In this document: one piece after another, positions 34,831 to 45,690 of the stretch | Layout: each line of letters begins with the position of its first letter | Numbering within the stretch: the stretch's first letter is position 1 | DNA from: Cryptomeria japonica | Lineage: Eukaryota; Streptophyta; Pinopsida; Cupressales; Cupressaceae | Direction: 5' to 3' | Length of the DNA stretch: 64,000 nt | Assembly: GCF_030272615.1 (NCBI RefSeq) | Contig: NC_081415.1 | Coordinates: forward strand, 194,454,195 to 194,518,194 | Program-made: the position numbers and the translations under genes | The notes under the pieces: model-generated | The model's input: only the letters and a program-made list of their open reading frames with translations | Database searches by the model: none | What the model was told of the DNA's origin: nothing

Positions 34831-35990
34831 GATCCCAAAAAAAGTAAAAATAAAAGACGCATCTGAGGGTGAAAACCTTTCTAAGGAACCTAAGGATGGG
34901 AGACTCGACACTCTTCTAGACCATTATCAAGAAAGATCCCCACTATTGATTGAGCCAACTCAATCAATAAACATCAGCACTAAGGCAACAGTCAAGACCA
35001 TACATCTAGCAAAATCACTCACAGAGGAGGAACAACTGGATTTCATCAAATTCTTCATAGAAAAGCAAATCAATTTTTCTTGGTCATATGCTAATATGCT
35101 CAAATAGACCTGAACCTAATCATGCATCATTTATCCATCGCTCTAGGAGCTTAGCCAGTAAAGCAAGAATTAAGAAAAATGCATCTCCATGTAGCATTAT
35201 TGGTCAAAGAAGAACTAAAGAAGCTATTAGACATCAGATTCATCCAACCTATAGACTCTATTGAATGGATTTCAAAACATTGTACCAGTTTCAAAACCTG
35301 ACAAAAGCATCAAAATATGTACAGATTTTCGAGATGTCAACAAGGGATGCCCAAAGGATGACTTTCCTTTACCAAGCATTAACGTAATTATGGATCTAAC
35401 AATAGGCCATGTGATGTTATCATTAATGGATGATTTATTAGGCTATAATCAAATCTTGAACGTATTGTTGGAACGTCATGCCTTTCGACTTGAAAAATGC
35501 TGGAGCAACTTATCAAAGAGCCACGAAAACAATCTTCCATGATATGATGCATAACTTCATGTAGGACTATGTAGATGATTTACTGGCTAAATCATTCATC
35601 TGAGCCGAACACCTGGGCATATTAGACAAAATATTCCAAAGACTGGAACAGTTCAAGGTCAGACTAAACCCTAAGAAGTGTGTCATCAAGGTCACATCAG
35701 GCAAACTGTTAGGCTACATTCTGTCAAAAAGGGCATTAAAGTAGATTCAGCAAAGGTACAGACCATCATGGAGATGCCACCTCCCAAGAATATTAGCCAA
35801 CTCAGATCTCTACAAGGATGACTATAATACATCATGCGATTTATAGCCCAACTAGCAGATAAATATCCCCCATTCAATCATCTACTCCATAAGAATATAC
35901 CTTTCAGATGGGAAGACAAGTGTGCGGAATCATTATACCAACTCAAGCAATATCTAATAAATCCACCATTTTTAGTAGCACTAATAGCAG
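34831..35990 (+). pseudogene. Reverse transcriptase of element M
   Basis: RVT_1-type domain. Visible motifs: LTEEEQLDFIKFFIEKQINF (N-terminal lead), SIKICTDFRDVNKGCPKDDF and PLPSINVIMDLTIGHVMLSL (35310-35430), NVMPFDLKNAGATYQRAT after a frameshift, and the catalytic YVDD at 35568-35579 (DYVDDLLAKS, preceded by a stop). About 50 bp is lost between YNQI and the VMPF motif (near 35460). The thumb/connection follows (VRLNPKKCVIKVTSGKLLGY). Inactive, but the catalytic box is still legible. Confidence 0.85.
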
Positions 35991-36330
35991 GGAAGCTGCT
36001 CATCCTCTACATATGAACAACCAAAGTATCATTGGGAGCACTAATAGCACAAGAAGATCAAGAAGGTAAGGCACGAGCTATATATTACATTAGTAGAACA
36101 ATGAATCAATATGAAATAAACTATATGCTCATTAAGAAGGCTTGCCTATCAGTGGTATTTGCCTCTCAAAAGTTTCATCACTACATGCTAGTGCATACAA
36201 AGAAGCTGGTGGAAAAAATTGATCTGCTTAGGTATTTACTCAGCAAAGCAGCTCTTACAGGCCGATTGGCTAAATGGGTCATGATTCTTAGTGAGTTTGA
36301 TATCTAGTACACAGAACAAAGGGACATGTA
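35991..36330 (+). pseudogene. First (gypsy) RNase H of element M
   Basis: Reads KLLILYI, stop, TTKVSLGALIAQEDQEGKA, IYYISRTMNQYEINYMLIKK and LSKAALTGRLAKWVMILSEF. The normal first catalytic Asp (LYTDAS in ordinary gypsy elements) is absent, as is the final D-H. This is consistent with Tat-lineage elements, where this domain is degenerate and a second RNase H follows. Confidence 0.75.
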
Positions 36331-36404
36331 ATTGCAGATCAATTAGCTGAAGCACCATTACCTGATAAACAACCAATGTAGGTGGAATTTCCAGACATGG
36401 ATGT

Positions 36405-36810
36405 GCTTAATGTTACACTCAAGTAATGGACTTTGTACTTTGACAAATCCTATACCCAACATGGATCAAGTGTCAGCATCATGTTCATCACTCTTGAAGG
36501 ACACACTATTCCAAGATCTTATAGACTAATGTTTCCATGAACCAACAACATTGTTGAATATGAAGCACTGGTAACATGAATCAAAATAGTTGTGGAATGG
36601 AAAATTATGGAATTGAAAGTCTATGGAGATTCCCAACTGGTTATCAATTAGATCAATAATAAATATCAAACAAAGGATGCTTAGTTTCTTCCGTACAAAA
36701 TCATGGTGGATGATTTGAAATAGTACTTTGTACACATCACCTTCAAACAAATACCAAGGTTAAAAAATAGAGCGGCCGATGCAATGGCCACTATTGCGTC
36801 AGTACTGCAA
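36405..36810 (+). pseudogene. Second, archaeal-type RNase H (aRNH) of element M
   Basis: On reading through stops: LYFDKSYTQHGSSVSIMFIT, TNNIVEYEALV, IMELKVYGDSQLVIN and LKNRAADAMATIAS. The catalytic set D (YFD), E (VEYEA), D (YGDS) and D (AADAM) is all present, in contrast with the first RNase H. This extra domain between RH and INT is the hallmark of the plant Tat branch of Ty3/gypsy. Confidence 0.8.
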
Positions 36811-36859
36811 ATTTTAGAGACAGAGTTATTATGAATTCTTGGTAGAACAATTGTTTTCC

Positions 36860-38950
36860 TTGACATATGATAATTTCGCATCCCGATTCATCTATGCCCT
36901 AGCATGTTCTGACTCTCCTTTATACGAGACAATCTACGAATATCTCAAGAACAATATCCTTCCACTCAACTTATCCCACAACCAAAAATGTAGTTTCATC
37001 TGGCAAGCCACCCGCTAACACACTTTACCATCAAGGTCTTGATGTTACTCTTCTTTGTGGCATCGATTGTAACAAATCTGAATCTGTCTTGCATGATATT
37101 CATGAAGGTAACTATGGTATGCATTCAAGTAGTTCTACTCTTGCCAAGAAACTTTTGGGAATGAGATATTACTGGCTGACAATGGAAAAAGAATCCTATC
37201 AATTTGCAAAGAAATGTCCAAACTGCCAAATTCATCGCAGTCTTATTCATGCACCAGCATGGGAGCTACAACCGTTCACTACATCTTGGCCTTTCTGTCA
37301 ATGGAGACTTGATTTAGTAGGGAAAATACATCCTTCTTCTTAAAATGGGCACAAGTTCATTATCACTGCAACAGATTATTTCAGAAAGTGGATTGAAGCA
37401 GTCCTGATGACCACAATAATTGGAAAACAAATCGCCTCATTTATTCTCACTTACCTCATTTGCAGATATGGCATTCCCAGTTCCATCATCAAAGACAACG
37501 AGTATCCTTTCAAAAATCAAGATGTACAAGAGCTATGTGAATGATTCAAAATCCAAGATTGCTTCTCTACACCTTACTATCCACAGGGGAATGGTCAAGC
37601 AGAAGCATCAAATAAATCTATTGTGAAAATTTTCAATAAAATGTTAAATGATGCAGGCAAGGATTGGCATGTACAACCCAATCCGACACTTTGGGCATAC
37701 AGGACTAGTACCTGGACACCTACAGGGGCTACACCATATTCTTTGGTGTATGGATCAAAAGAAATTTTACCTCTTGAGGTAGTGTTTATGGTGAGAATGG
37801 ATAAAATAATATTGAAAGACTAAATAGATTCAACCACAAAACCCTAGCCTAACAACAAAAAAGATCCACCATAACATATGAAGATTATCTAAGACAATGC
37901 AAATCAAATGAAATCACAAATATTATACCATCACATGTCCAATAGGGTTTGAATCTCCATTCTTCCTATTTCCATTGATCTTGCTTGATATATTTGCTCT
38001 CAGATTTTATGTGTGCACAAGAGCTCAACAAATAACAAAAATGTGGTTGCAAGTAGGCTTGATTGCATATGCAAGTTTGAACATGTAGAGTAGTCGGGTA
38101 GAATGATTAGATTGATTGATTAGATTGGTTAGGGTTGATAATGAAGGAAGAGTCTCCTTATTTAGAAGACACTATAAGAAATGGAGGGATAACATTGAGA
38201 GGTGCAAAAGATAAATGGTCAGGTATGATTAGAGGGTAGGTAGAGAAAATAAGAAAATAATAATAGGGTAGGTAGTGTAGAAATTAAGAGATGAATGCCA
38301 TGTGTCATCGGTAGAAAAGGCTAATGAATTAATTAAATAAATAAATATTCATTAAATTAATAGAGGAAGTGGGATCAATTAAATAAATAAGATATTTATT
38401 AAATTTAGGAGAAGGATAATTTAAATAAATAATTGTATTTATTTAAATGAGAAATAAGTCTAGAAGAGGATAAATGAATTAATTAAATAAATAAAATATT
38501 TATTTAGTTAATAGAAGAATTAGGCTAAAATATTTAAATAAATAAAGATATTTATTTAATTAGATAGGACAATTTTAGGTGTCTACAGGTAGAAATCCCA
38601 TCTCTCTAAGTATCTTTGAAAGGCCTCATACCAGATGAGGAGTATCAAGTCAACAAGTTGCATGAACTATAGCTTCTGGATGAAAAAATAACAACATGCC
38701 TTTGACCATCTCAAGGCATACTAGCAGCGCATGTGTCATAGCTACAATCACAAAGTCATTCCTAGGGCTTTCAAAGTCGGTGATCTAGTACTAAAGGAAA
38801 ATCCAAGAAATCAACATGATCAAAAAACAAGGGGAAGTTTGAACCTAACGTGTTAGGTTCCTTTGTCATCATATCAGCTAATAACTTCAGAAGGAGATGT
38901 GCTCGACGAGCCAACCAACAACATCGTACTAAAGAAATTCTACACTTAAG
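36860..38950 (+). pseudogene. Integrase of element M, split by an inverted LTR
   Basis: The N-terminal HHCC zinc finger (HDIHEGNYGMH ... CPNCQIH) is at 37089-37240. The catalytic core has D in RLDLVGKIHPSS (about 37311), D in IIKDNEYPF (about 37494) and E in GNGQAEASNKSIVK (about 37596), a D-D-35-E arrangement. The C-terminal part resumes after the insert as EIPSL, SLKGLIPDEEYQVNKLHEL, FEPNVLGSFVIISANNF and EILHLSHP (38588-38950). A few stops are present. The insert interrupts codons near VFMV/EIPSL. It would have integrated the cDNA. Confidence 0.85.
37792..38587 (-). mobile_element. Solo LTR inserted in the integrase, minus strand
   Basis: On the minus strand it starts TGTAGACACCTAAAATTGTC at 38587, continues with repeated 'tttatttaattaatt' blocks, and ends ...CCATTCTCA at 37792 (TG...CA). 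The integrase reading frame stops at the left edge and resumes at the right edge. GGT is present at both edges, but I cannot define a clean 5-bp target duplication. No PBS, PPT or internal sequence is attached, hence solo LTR. It shares LTR start and AT-block style with the other gypsy LTRs here. Confidence 0.7.
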
Positions 38951-39985
38951 TCATCCAATACACAACAAAAGAAAAAAATGCAAAATGCAAAATGCAAAAA
39001 AAAAATCAAAAAATTAGAAAAATACACAAAAACTAAGAAATCAGAAAAATACAAAAAGATCAAAAAATACAAAAACATCAGAAAAATACAAAAAAATCAA
39101 AAAATCAAAGTGCAATAAAAATAAGTACTGAAAACCTAGTAACATGTACTATTTGTGAGAGATCGACTTCTCTATCTATCAGTACTCACATCTTTTGATC
39201 CATCTAAGTCTCAGGTACTAGTCATTGCCCAACACTTATTCATGCAACATTATCCCGGACATACTTAGCGTACTCATTGTCTTTGATTATCTAGAATCAG
39301 TTCTCCATATCATATCCCACCATGGCTTGGTGATCAACGTGTATATTCACATTGATAGATATCTGTGGCTAAGGGCACCGTTCCTCTCAAGTTAACCATT
39401 CTGAAAACAAACAACAAGGATCGCAACATGCTAAGAAAACAATGTCAACAACTTCTCATAGGGCTAGAAAACAAGACCATTATCCAACTGAAAATTTTAA
39501 GACACACAGGATGGATGGTTTTTTGGATTATAATTTGTTTACATATAGCATGAAGTTTTGACTATTTTGAAACTTGAAATTTTTGAACTTTAGATCTCCC
39601 AAGATACTCAAGGATGCATTCATCTAGAGAAGCAATGAAGGAATCTGATATTTTCTATCTATGATGTGATTATTCGTATGGTGAAAATGTGTCTTGAGAC
39701 ATGATTGGAAACATATCATTGAATAAATTTTCCACTTTAAATATACAATTGGTTAACTCTTGTCTATTTTACACAAGCAACACTTAGGTCATCTTGGTTC
39801 AATTATACCTTGATGCTTGTGTCATCTTGCAATATCAAAATCCATGAAAGTTTTACTTAGGTCATTATGGTTCAATTATACCATTATGCTTGTATAAACT
39901 CCTAACATATCAAAATCTCAATGATGACAAACAAAATAGAGCACACACATGTGGCTACATAGGAATGACAACGACAAAATCAAAT
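38951..39985. other. A-rich spacer after pol of element M
   Basis: Directly after the integrase end come 130 bp of 'aaaaatcagaaaaatacaaaa' low-complexity DNA (38970-39120), then ordinary non-coding sequence. The frame at 39365-39553 has no recognisable domain. Confidence 0.5.
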
Positions 39986-39988
39986 CAT

Positions 39989-40240
39989 GCATTTAGTTGC
40001 ATATCATCCTAATCTTGCATTTAGATGTATATCATTTTAAACTTGCATTTAGTTGCATATCATTTTAATTTTGGATTTAGTTGCATATCATTTTAAATCT
40101 TGCATTTAGTTGCATATCATTTTAATTTTGCATTTAGTTACATATCATTTTAAATCTTGCATTTAGTTGCATATCATTTTAAACTTGCATTTAGTTGCAT
40201 ATCATTTTAATCATTACATTTAGTTTCACATCATTATCAT
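39989..40240. repeat. 28-bp minisatellite, about nine units
   Basis: Consensus gcatttagttgcatatcatt followed by ttaatctt, units of 28-29 bp in unbroken tandem order. Non-coding; lies between integrase and the antisense gene. A (TA)n run follows at 40375-40390. Confidence 0.9.
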
Positions 40241-42539
40241 ACATTCAAATCATAAGCAAATCAAGAGCAGTTATCTAAGAATCACATCATCATCATAGAA
40301 TAATCATATCAGAGCATATCAGAGCATATCATCAATAACACATCACATGTGGATCAGGGAAAATCAATGTCATGTATATATATATATATCTCCAAAATGG
40401 TCAGAATGGACAAGGGATATCATATTTGTAAAAATACAACAAATGATCAAAATACAATAGAGTCAAGTCTCTTAGGTATGACTATCTCCTGAAGCTGACG
40501 GTCTTGCAATCGATGGCCTAGCTCCTGGATCTCCACTAGGTGTATCACGTCGGGAAGGCCCCATAACCCCTCTGCTCTCTGTCCTTGAATGACTATGTAT
40601 GGATCGACTGGATGCCACTGCAGCATAGCTAGGAGCTCTGTGATCTCTAGGGACCACGTCCTTGTATAAGCACCTATAATAATAAGCCTCCTTGGCCGAG
40701 TATTGTATCTCCCTTAGCGTGTCTTGCATCGAAGCACCAACGGTCACTCTCTCTGATATATCTACAAGATCCTCTACTCAACCCCAATGTTTTTTCTTTG
40801 CATCCCGCTCGGCCATAATCTGCATAATCTAACACTGTTGGGATAGTACCTGTGCCTGCAGCTCTTGCACTGTGACCTGTAGCACCTTGATCTATGCATC
40901 TTATCGATGAGTGGGTATTCTAATCAGCACTAGTACCTATGTGGTAACTCTACCTACACCTGTCCCTATTTGAGGTAGTGGTGGAGGTAAAACATTAGGT
41001 CTCCTCCTTTGAGTGGGGTGCCTCTCATCTTCCTCCATCCCACCCACCGCAGCTAGCAAAGCCTCTACCCTCCAACCCCACCAATACCTAGAAGGAGTCT
41101 CCCTCCTCTATCCAAACCACTTGCTCCACCACCTCCTCTCCCTCTATCTCATCCCTTCCATCTATCTGATCCCCTCCCTCTACCTAATCCTCCTCCTCTC
41201 CCTCTATATCCATCTCCTCGACTAGCACCTCTTCCTCCTCCTCCATCATCTCCTCCACAACCCACTTCTACCTCCTCTTTCTCCTCATCTCTTTGTCTGA
41301 CTCCCCTTCCCCACTGCAGCTCCTCATCCTCATCATCATCAGAGGCATGTAGAATATATGTCAGGTCAAATATATGTGCCATTGGATGTGCCACGAAGTA
41401 AGTCAAGAACTCATCTATCATCCCCGCATCCACAACCCCACATCCATAATCCCAAATCTGCCCTGCCAGTAACATATACTCCTCTACCATTGCCACACTA
41501 TCTACAGTGGGTCCCCACTTTGGCACATCCTACCTTCGGTGAGCATATAAACACTCTCCCTATGGCATCCCCTATTACCTACCATAATGCCGCTAAACAC
41601 GACTATGCAAAAATTGCTCGATGATGAAGGGCGTCCACCCAATCAAATATCTCAACATGTAAACATAGGGCATCTTTAGCCCATCATCAACCCACACCTC
41701 ACAATCCATGTATGGTCTCCAAATGATTATATCAATATCATCCAGTGCCCTCCGCTAGTGCTCTAGTTTGCCCAACTTACGCTAGACAACTATACCTGTG
41801 TAACCATAAGCATAATCCCGACCAACTGGCCTATCCCTATCTACAAGAGGCCACGCTGCAAGAATGTGCTCCCATGCCCAGACCTGTAGTAATATCACCC
41901 CTGTTGATAAAGTGTTGTATCCTAGATACACCACTTGGTGCAATTGTCTGTAAAGGTGGGTTGACATACAAGACCCCCATGCGAACCTGCGCCCCCGTGT
42001 GACCATATCCTTCAATACCAACCTCCATCCCATGGCTAGTCCCTTTGACCTACAGTCATGATACAGAAATCCACCAATGAAACCTACCAATATCGAGGGT
42101 AATGGAGCATAATCAAAATCCATGAACTCCTGCCAAGGGATCTCATATTCGCTAATCTAATCATCCTAGAAGATGCGATGGAGAGCCTCTGTCCCACCCT
42201 CCTTAGTCTATTCATATGGCAATAAGGCCCCAATCACAGGAATCCATAAAATCTGGTAACAGTTCTTGGGTTTGACTTTCATTTTGCCTGTAGCCTAGTG
42301 GAAGGTTTTCGTGTCACTGTGCCACCTCTCTACTAAAGCTATTAGCAAACCCAGGTTAATAATATATTGTGGGATGTCTAGTAAGGATGATAACCCGCAT
42401 CTCAATCACATCTCTATTAGCCTATGATAAGTGCGGAATCAATGGCCACGGTCTCAAAAATAGCTCTCATGACTAAAGTACGCTAAGTTGTACCTACAAA
42501 ACAACAAATGTCCATCATCAGTTCCCACATCTATTTAAT

Positions 42540-43110
42540 ATATCCAATCAAAACAAAATCAACTTGAAACAATGAAGAATCAAATCAAGCACCATATCAA
42601 GAACTCAATCAAAGCACCATATTGACACATCAAATCAAGCACCATATCAAGAAATCAATCAAAGAACCATATCGAAACATGATATGACCCATATCGAAGC
42701 ATAGAAATAAGCACCAGATCAATAAATCAATCAAAGAACCATATCAAAGCATCAAATCAAGCACCATATAGATAAATCAATCCAAGCACCATATCAAGAA
42801 ATCAAAAGACCCATATCAAATATCAAAGACCATATCAAAAAAAACTAAACCATATCAAAATCAAGATCCATATCGAAAAATCAAGCATCAACTGAGACCC
42901 ATATCAAACAAAGAAAATAAAAAATCCATATCGTAACCATCAAAACAAGAATCATATCGGAAATCAAGAACTGGGACTCATATCGGACAACAAATTCACA
43001 TCATAAGGCAACAAATCAGAGATCCACATCAAACTCAAAATCAAGATTCCCATTAAAAAAATCAAACAACTTGGAATTTCACATCGAAAGCAATTCCAAC
43101 AGCAGACTTT
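42540..43110. repeat. Interspersed ccatatc/aatcaa array in the PMD intron
   Basis: Some 18-20 degenerate copies of 'accatatcaa' or 'cccatatcg' separated by 'aaatcaatcaaag' or 'aatcaagc', spacing about 20-45 bp, no fixed unit. Non-coding. Confidence 0.75.
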
Positions 43111-43239
43111 GAAATCATCATATAAGAAATCGAACATCATCACAATAGACAAAACATTGGCTCAAAACTCAAGTCAGAACAATCAACAAGTGCGTATCAA
43201 CCCCTAAGCTATCTATCTCATCTATCCCACTGCAAACTG

Positions 43240-43600
43240 GATTCTTCCAAGCATTTTTCACCCATTTTGGACCCTACACACTAAACTAGGGCTCCTATGT
43301 GCTAAGCTGCTACTTATGCACTATTTTTTTTCTCCTACATGCTATAAATGTTACCCTACATGCTAATTCCCCAGATGCACTACAACGCTAACTCTATGCG
43401 CTAATCTACCCTATGCACTACACTATCTACCTCATGCACTTTCATATCAACCATACACGCTAAAACAATCTACACACTAGCCTAACCTTCAGACGCACTG
43501 AGGGAAGATACTTGGATACTAACCTACCTAGGTTAACCCTATGTGCTAACTTATCTATCATATGCACTATGCAAAGACCTCAACGTGCTAAACTGGCAAA
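43240..43600. repeat. Minisatellite with tgcgctaa/tgcactac cores
   Basis: About fourteen copies of a core such as atgcgctaa, atgcactac or acacgctaa, spaced roughly 25-30 bp. It resembles the leader array at 26790-27130 in core and spacing, although it is at the other end of the element. Confidence 0.65.
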
Positions 43601-43819
43601 TTTTAAAGAAAAAATAAAATAAAATTGATCAAAACAGGCAAAATCAATCAAAAGCATGGAAAGTTTTAGATCACTTACAGGTGGGCCATACGCGGCGGGC
43701 CTCCAGTATTGATGAACGCGCTCTAATCGGTGAGAGGCATATGGAACCAACATCTTTGTCAAAGCTAAAATGTCAGAATCACAAGGAGACAAATGTGCAA
43801 ATGATAAGAGTAAAATCAA

Positions 43820-44151
43820 TTTTAACCTTTTTATAGGTTTAAAGTCAACAAGGCTAATAAGTGGGGCCTGTATTTTCCTTATTTTCTCACTTTTATCTTA
43901 TCAATATCAATTTGGAGATGATTCAATTCAACTACATTTAACGTAGTTGATATTCTTCTATTGCAATCAATATTCTTATATTGTAATCAATATAAAAAAT
44001 GCTCATCGGTAAATTTTTCAAAATCCTTGATTCATCTCCCGAGGGGGCATCATATCGACAGTTTGACACAGGACATCATATCGACATTTCGACACAAGCA
44101 TCATATCTGACAAGATCTTCTTTGAATCAACATGTGCACACATGTCACTTC
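43820..44151. other. Non-coding 3' region before the polypurine tract
   Basis: Contains a short triple repeat with 'catcatatcgaca' / 'tttgacaca' around 44048-44110. No gene. It may hold promoter elements of the antisense PMD gene at 43760-43900, but I cannot identify one. Confidence 0.4.
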
Positions 44152-44165
44152 AAAGAGGGGCAAAA
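44152..44165 (+). other. Polypurine tract of element M
   Basis: aaagaggggcaaaa immediately precedes the LTR start TGTAGAC. This is the plus-strand priming site of the element and proves that the LTR at 44166 is a 3' LTR with respect to the DNA on its left. Confidence 0.85.
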
Positions 44166-45690
44166 TGTAGACGGATAAAAATGACCACTTTCCTAAATGA
44201 ATATTTAATATTCATTTTAACCCCATTCCTTTATTTAATTAAATTGTATTAAATTCTCCCCATTCATCTATTGAATTAAATCAATTCCTCAATTTATTTA
44301 ATTAACTTCACCTAAACCTTTTTCTAGCCTTTAATTATTTAAATCACTTTATTTAATTAATTCCCCTTTCCCCCTTTTTAATTAAATTTGCATTTAATTA
44401 AATTGATCCTTGCAAGTAAATAAATCTAATTTATTTATTTAAATCCCCCACTTGTATTTATGCAAGTTGCTTCTATTTTAGTTGAAACAAAGTAACTTAT
44501 TATAATTAAAACTCCTCCTCCATCCACTTGCATTTTCCTACATCTCCCACTTTCCTCCTAGAGAATTCTTCTAGAACCCATCTAATCCTAATCAATTAGA
44601 CAAATCCCTCCAATTATCTTTTTCCCTAAATTTGAGGATGTCACTTCTCAAATTTGGAGGAAAGTCTTCCAAAAGCATTGAAGCCTTTATGTCTTCAATA
44701 GGATAACTTGTTGAGTTCGAGTAACCCCAAATTTGGAAGGACTCTTACAAATTTGTCCCCAAAGTCTTCCAAACCATTAATGGTTAACTAACCCTTTTGG
44801 CATGGTTAGAGAATTTTTTCCTAGCTCAACCTTCATCTAACCCAAGGGTCTCAATCAAGCACTCATGGCTTTAGCCTTGGTTATCCCTTTAACCTTTGCA
44901 CAAGAGTTTACCCCTTGGATAAAAGTTTTATCCAATGGATGACTATAATCTAACCTTAACCTTACCTCCTAGGGTAACCTTGATGTCTTCTTAGGCATTT
45001 AATGCTTCTTGCATCTCCTCTCAAGAAACCTCTTGTTGACAATTGTCACCATTTCATTGGTGAGAATTGTGAACATGGATTGATTAACTATCAATCCTAT
45101 CCCTTGTTAATATTTCTCAATCTTGACCATCCATTGCCCTATTTTCCCTAGAAATAGAGCTCTCATTCTCTCATTTTCATAATCCAAGTTTTATGCATCT
45201 AACTTATAGTCATTTTACTAAAGCATTTAGCCTCTCTTTGTTTAAAATACACTAAGCATTTAGAAGCATTTCAATATCATAACATATCCATGTTAGATTG
45301 GTATTTTTTTTGGGATAGGATTACTAATCTTTATCATATCATCATATTCATACTAGTTTAAATCATTCTAGTTTTAAATATCATACATGTTGTAGGAATG
45401 CATTGATGTTATTCATAAATCATCACTCATTCTTGGAGTTGTCATTCCTAAGCCACCTTGCTCGATGATCTGAGAGAAAGATTGAGACCCTAGGGATCCT
45501 GTGAGATAGAGAACAATGAGATGCACCTTGGGAAGTTGAGCTATTCAATATAACTCCATAACTTGCACCAAGAGTCTCATTTGTGTGTGGATCTTTTTGA
45601 AATTGGTTTTCCTGTTTCTGCTAACCACGTTTCCCACACACAAACACATATTTTGTGAATAGTTAGGCCCAATTATTTGGCCTTTCTTGC
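44166..45690 (+). mobile_element. LTR B: 3' LTR of element M region and first LTR of copy B
   Basis: Starts TGTAGACGGATAAAAATGAC directly after the PPT. U3 has AT blocks (tttatttaattaa) to about 44450, then cccccacttgtatttatgc. A former TATA box at 45148-45157 is now ctagaaatag. Its 44904 onward is the twin of LTR A. The 3' boundary is not defined (no PBS follows); about 45690 is an estimate from the length of the 5' LTR. Confidence 0.7.

Larger units (their letters stand above)
42494..43678 (-). other. Intron of the antisense PMD gene
   Basis: The donor is CCCACCT|gtaagtga at 43679/43678 and the acceptor is ttgttgttttgtag|GTACAAC at 42494/42493, both on the minus strand. Splicing joins ...MAHL to YNLAYF in frame (phase: CT + G TAC). 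The 1185-bp intron is filled with two repeat arrays (42540-43110 and 43240-43600). Confidence 0.6.
40472..43760 (-). pseudogene. Antisense plant mobile domain (PMD) gene with intron
   Basis: Exon 1 (to 43679) reads AFINTGGPPRMAHL on the minus strand. After the intron, exon 2 (from 42493) continues YNLAYFSHESYF. The PMD follows: RWHSDTKTFH, YQILWIPVIGALLP, IPWQEFMDFDYAPLPSILVG, GRRFAWGSCMSTHLYRQLHQ, LGYNTLSTGVILLQVWAWEH, then MEEYMLLAGQIW-type and DEFLTYFVAHP segments. A Gly/Arg/Asp low-complexity stretch (41149-41290), a short coiled coil and a Ser/Arg-rich tail ending at 40472 complete it. It lies between INT and the 3' LTR, opposite to pol. Stops in several places mean it is decayed. PMD proteins are known as host nuclear factors and as passengers of transposons. 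Confidence 0.75.

Noticed and set aside
39989-40240. CRISPR-like array (regular 28-bp repeats)
   Set aside because: Units are directly adjacent without unique spacers, in a plant retroelement; it is a minisatellite.
41013-42002. Plus-strand ORFs rich in Pro, Leu and Ser opposite the PMD gene
   Set aside because: They are shadows of the minus-strand PMD gene and its Gly/Arg-rich segment.
25238-45690. Intact, potentially active retrotransposon
   Set aside because: Many stops and frameshifts in gag, PR, RT and RH, an interrupted integrase and dissimilar LTRs show it is long dead.
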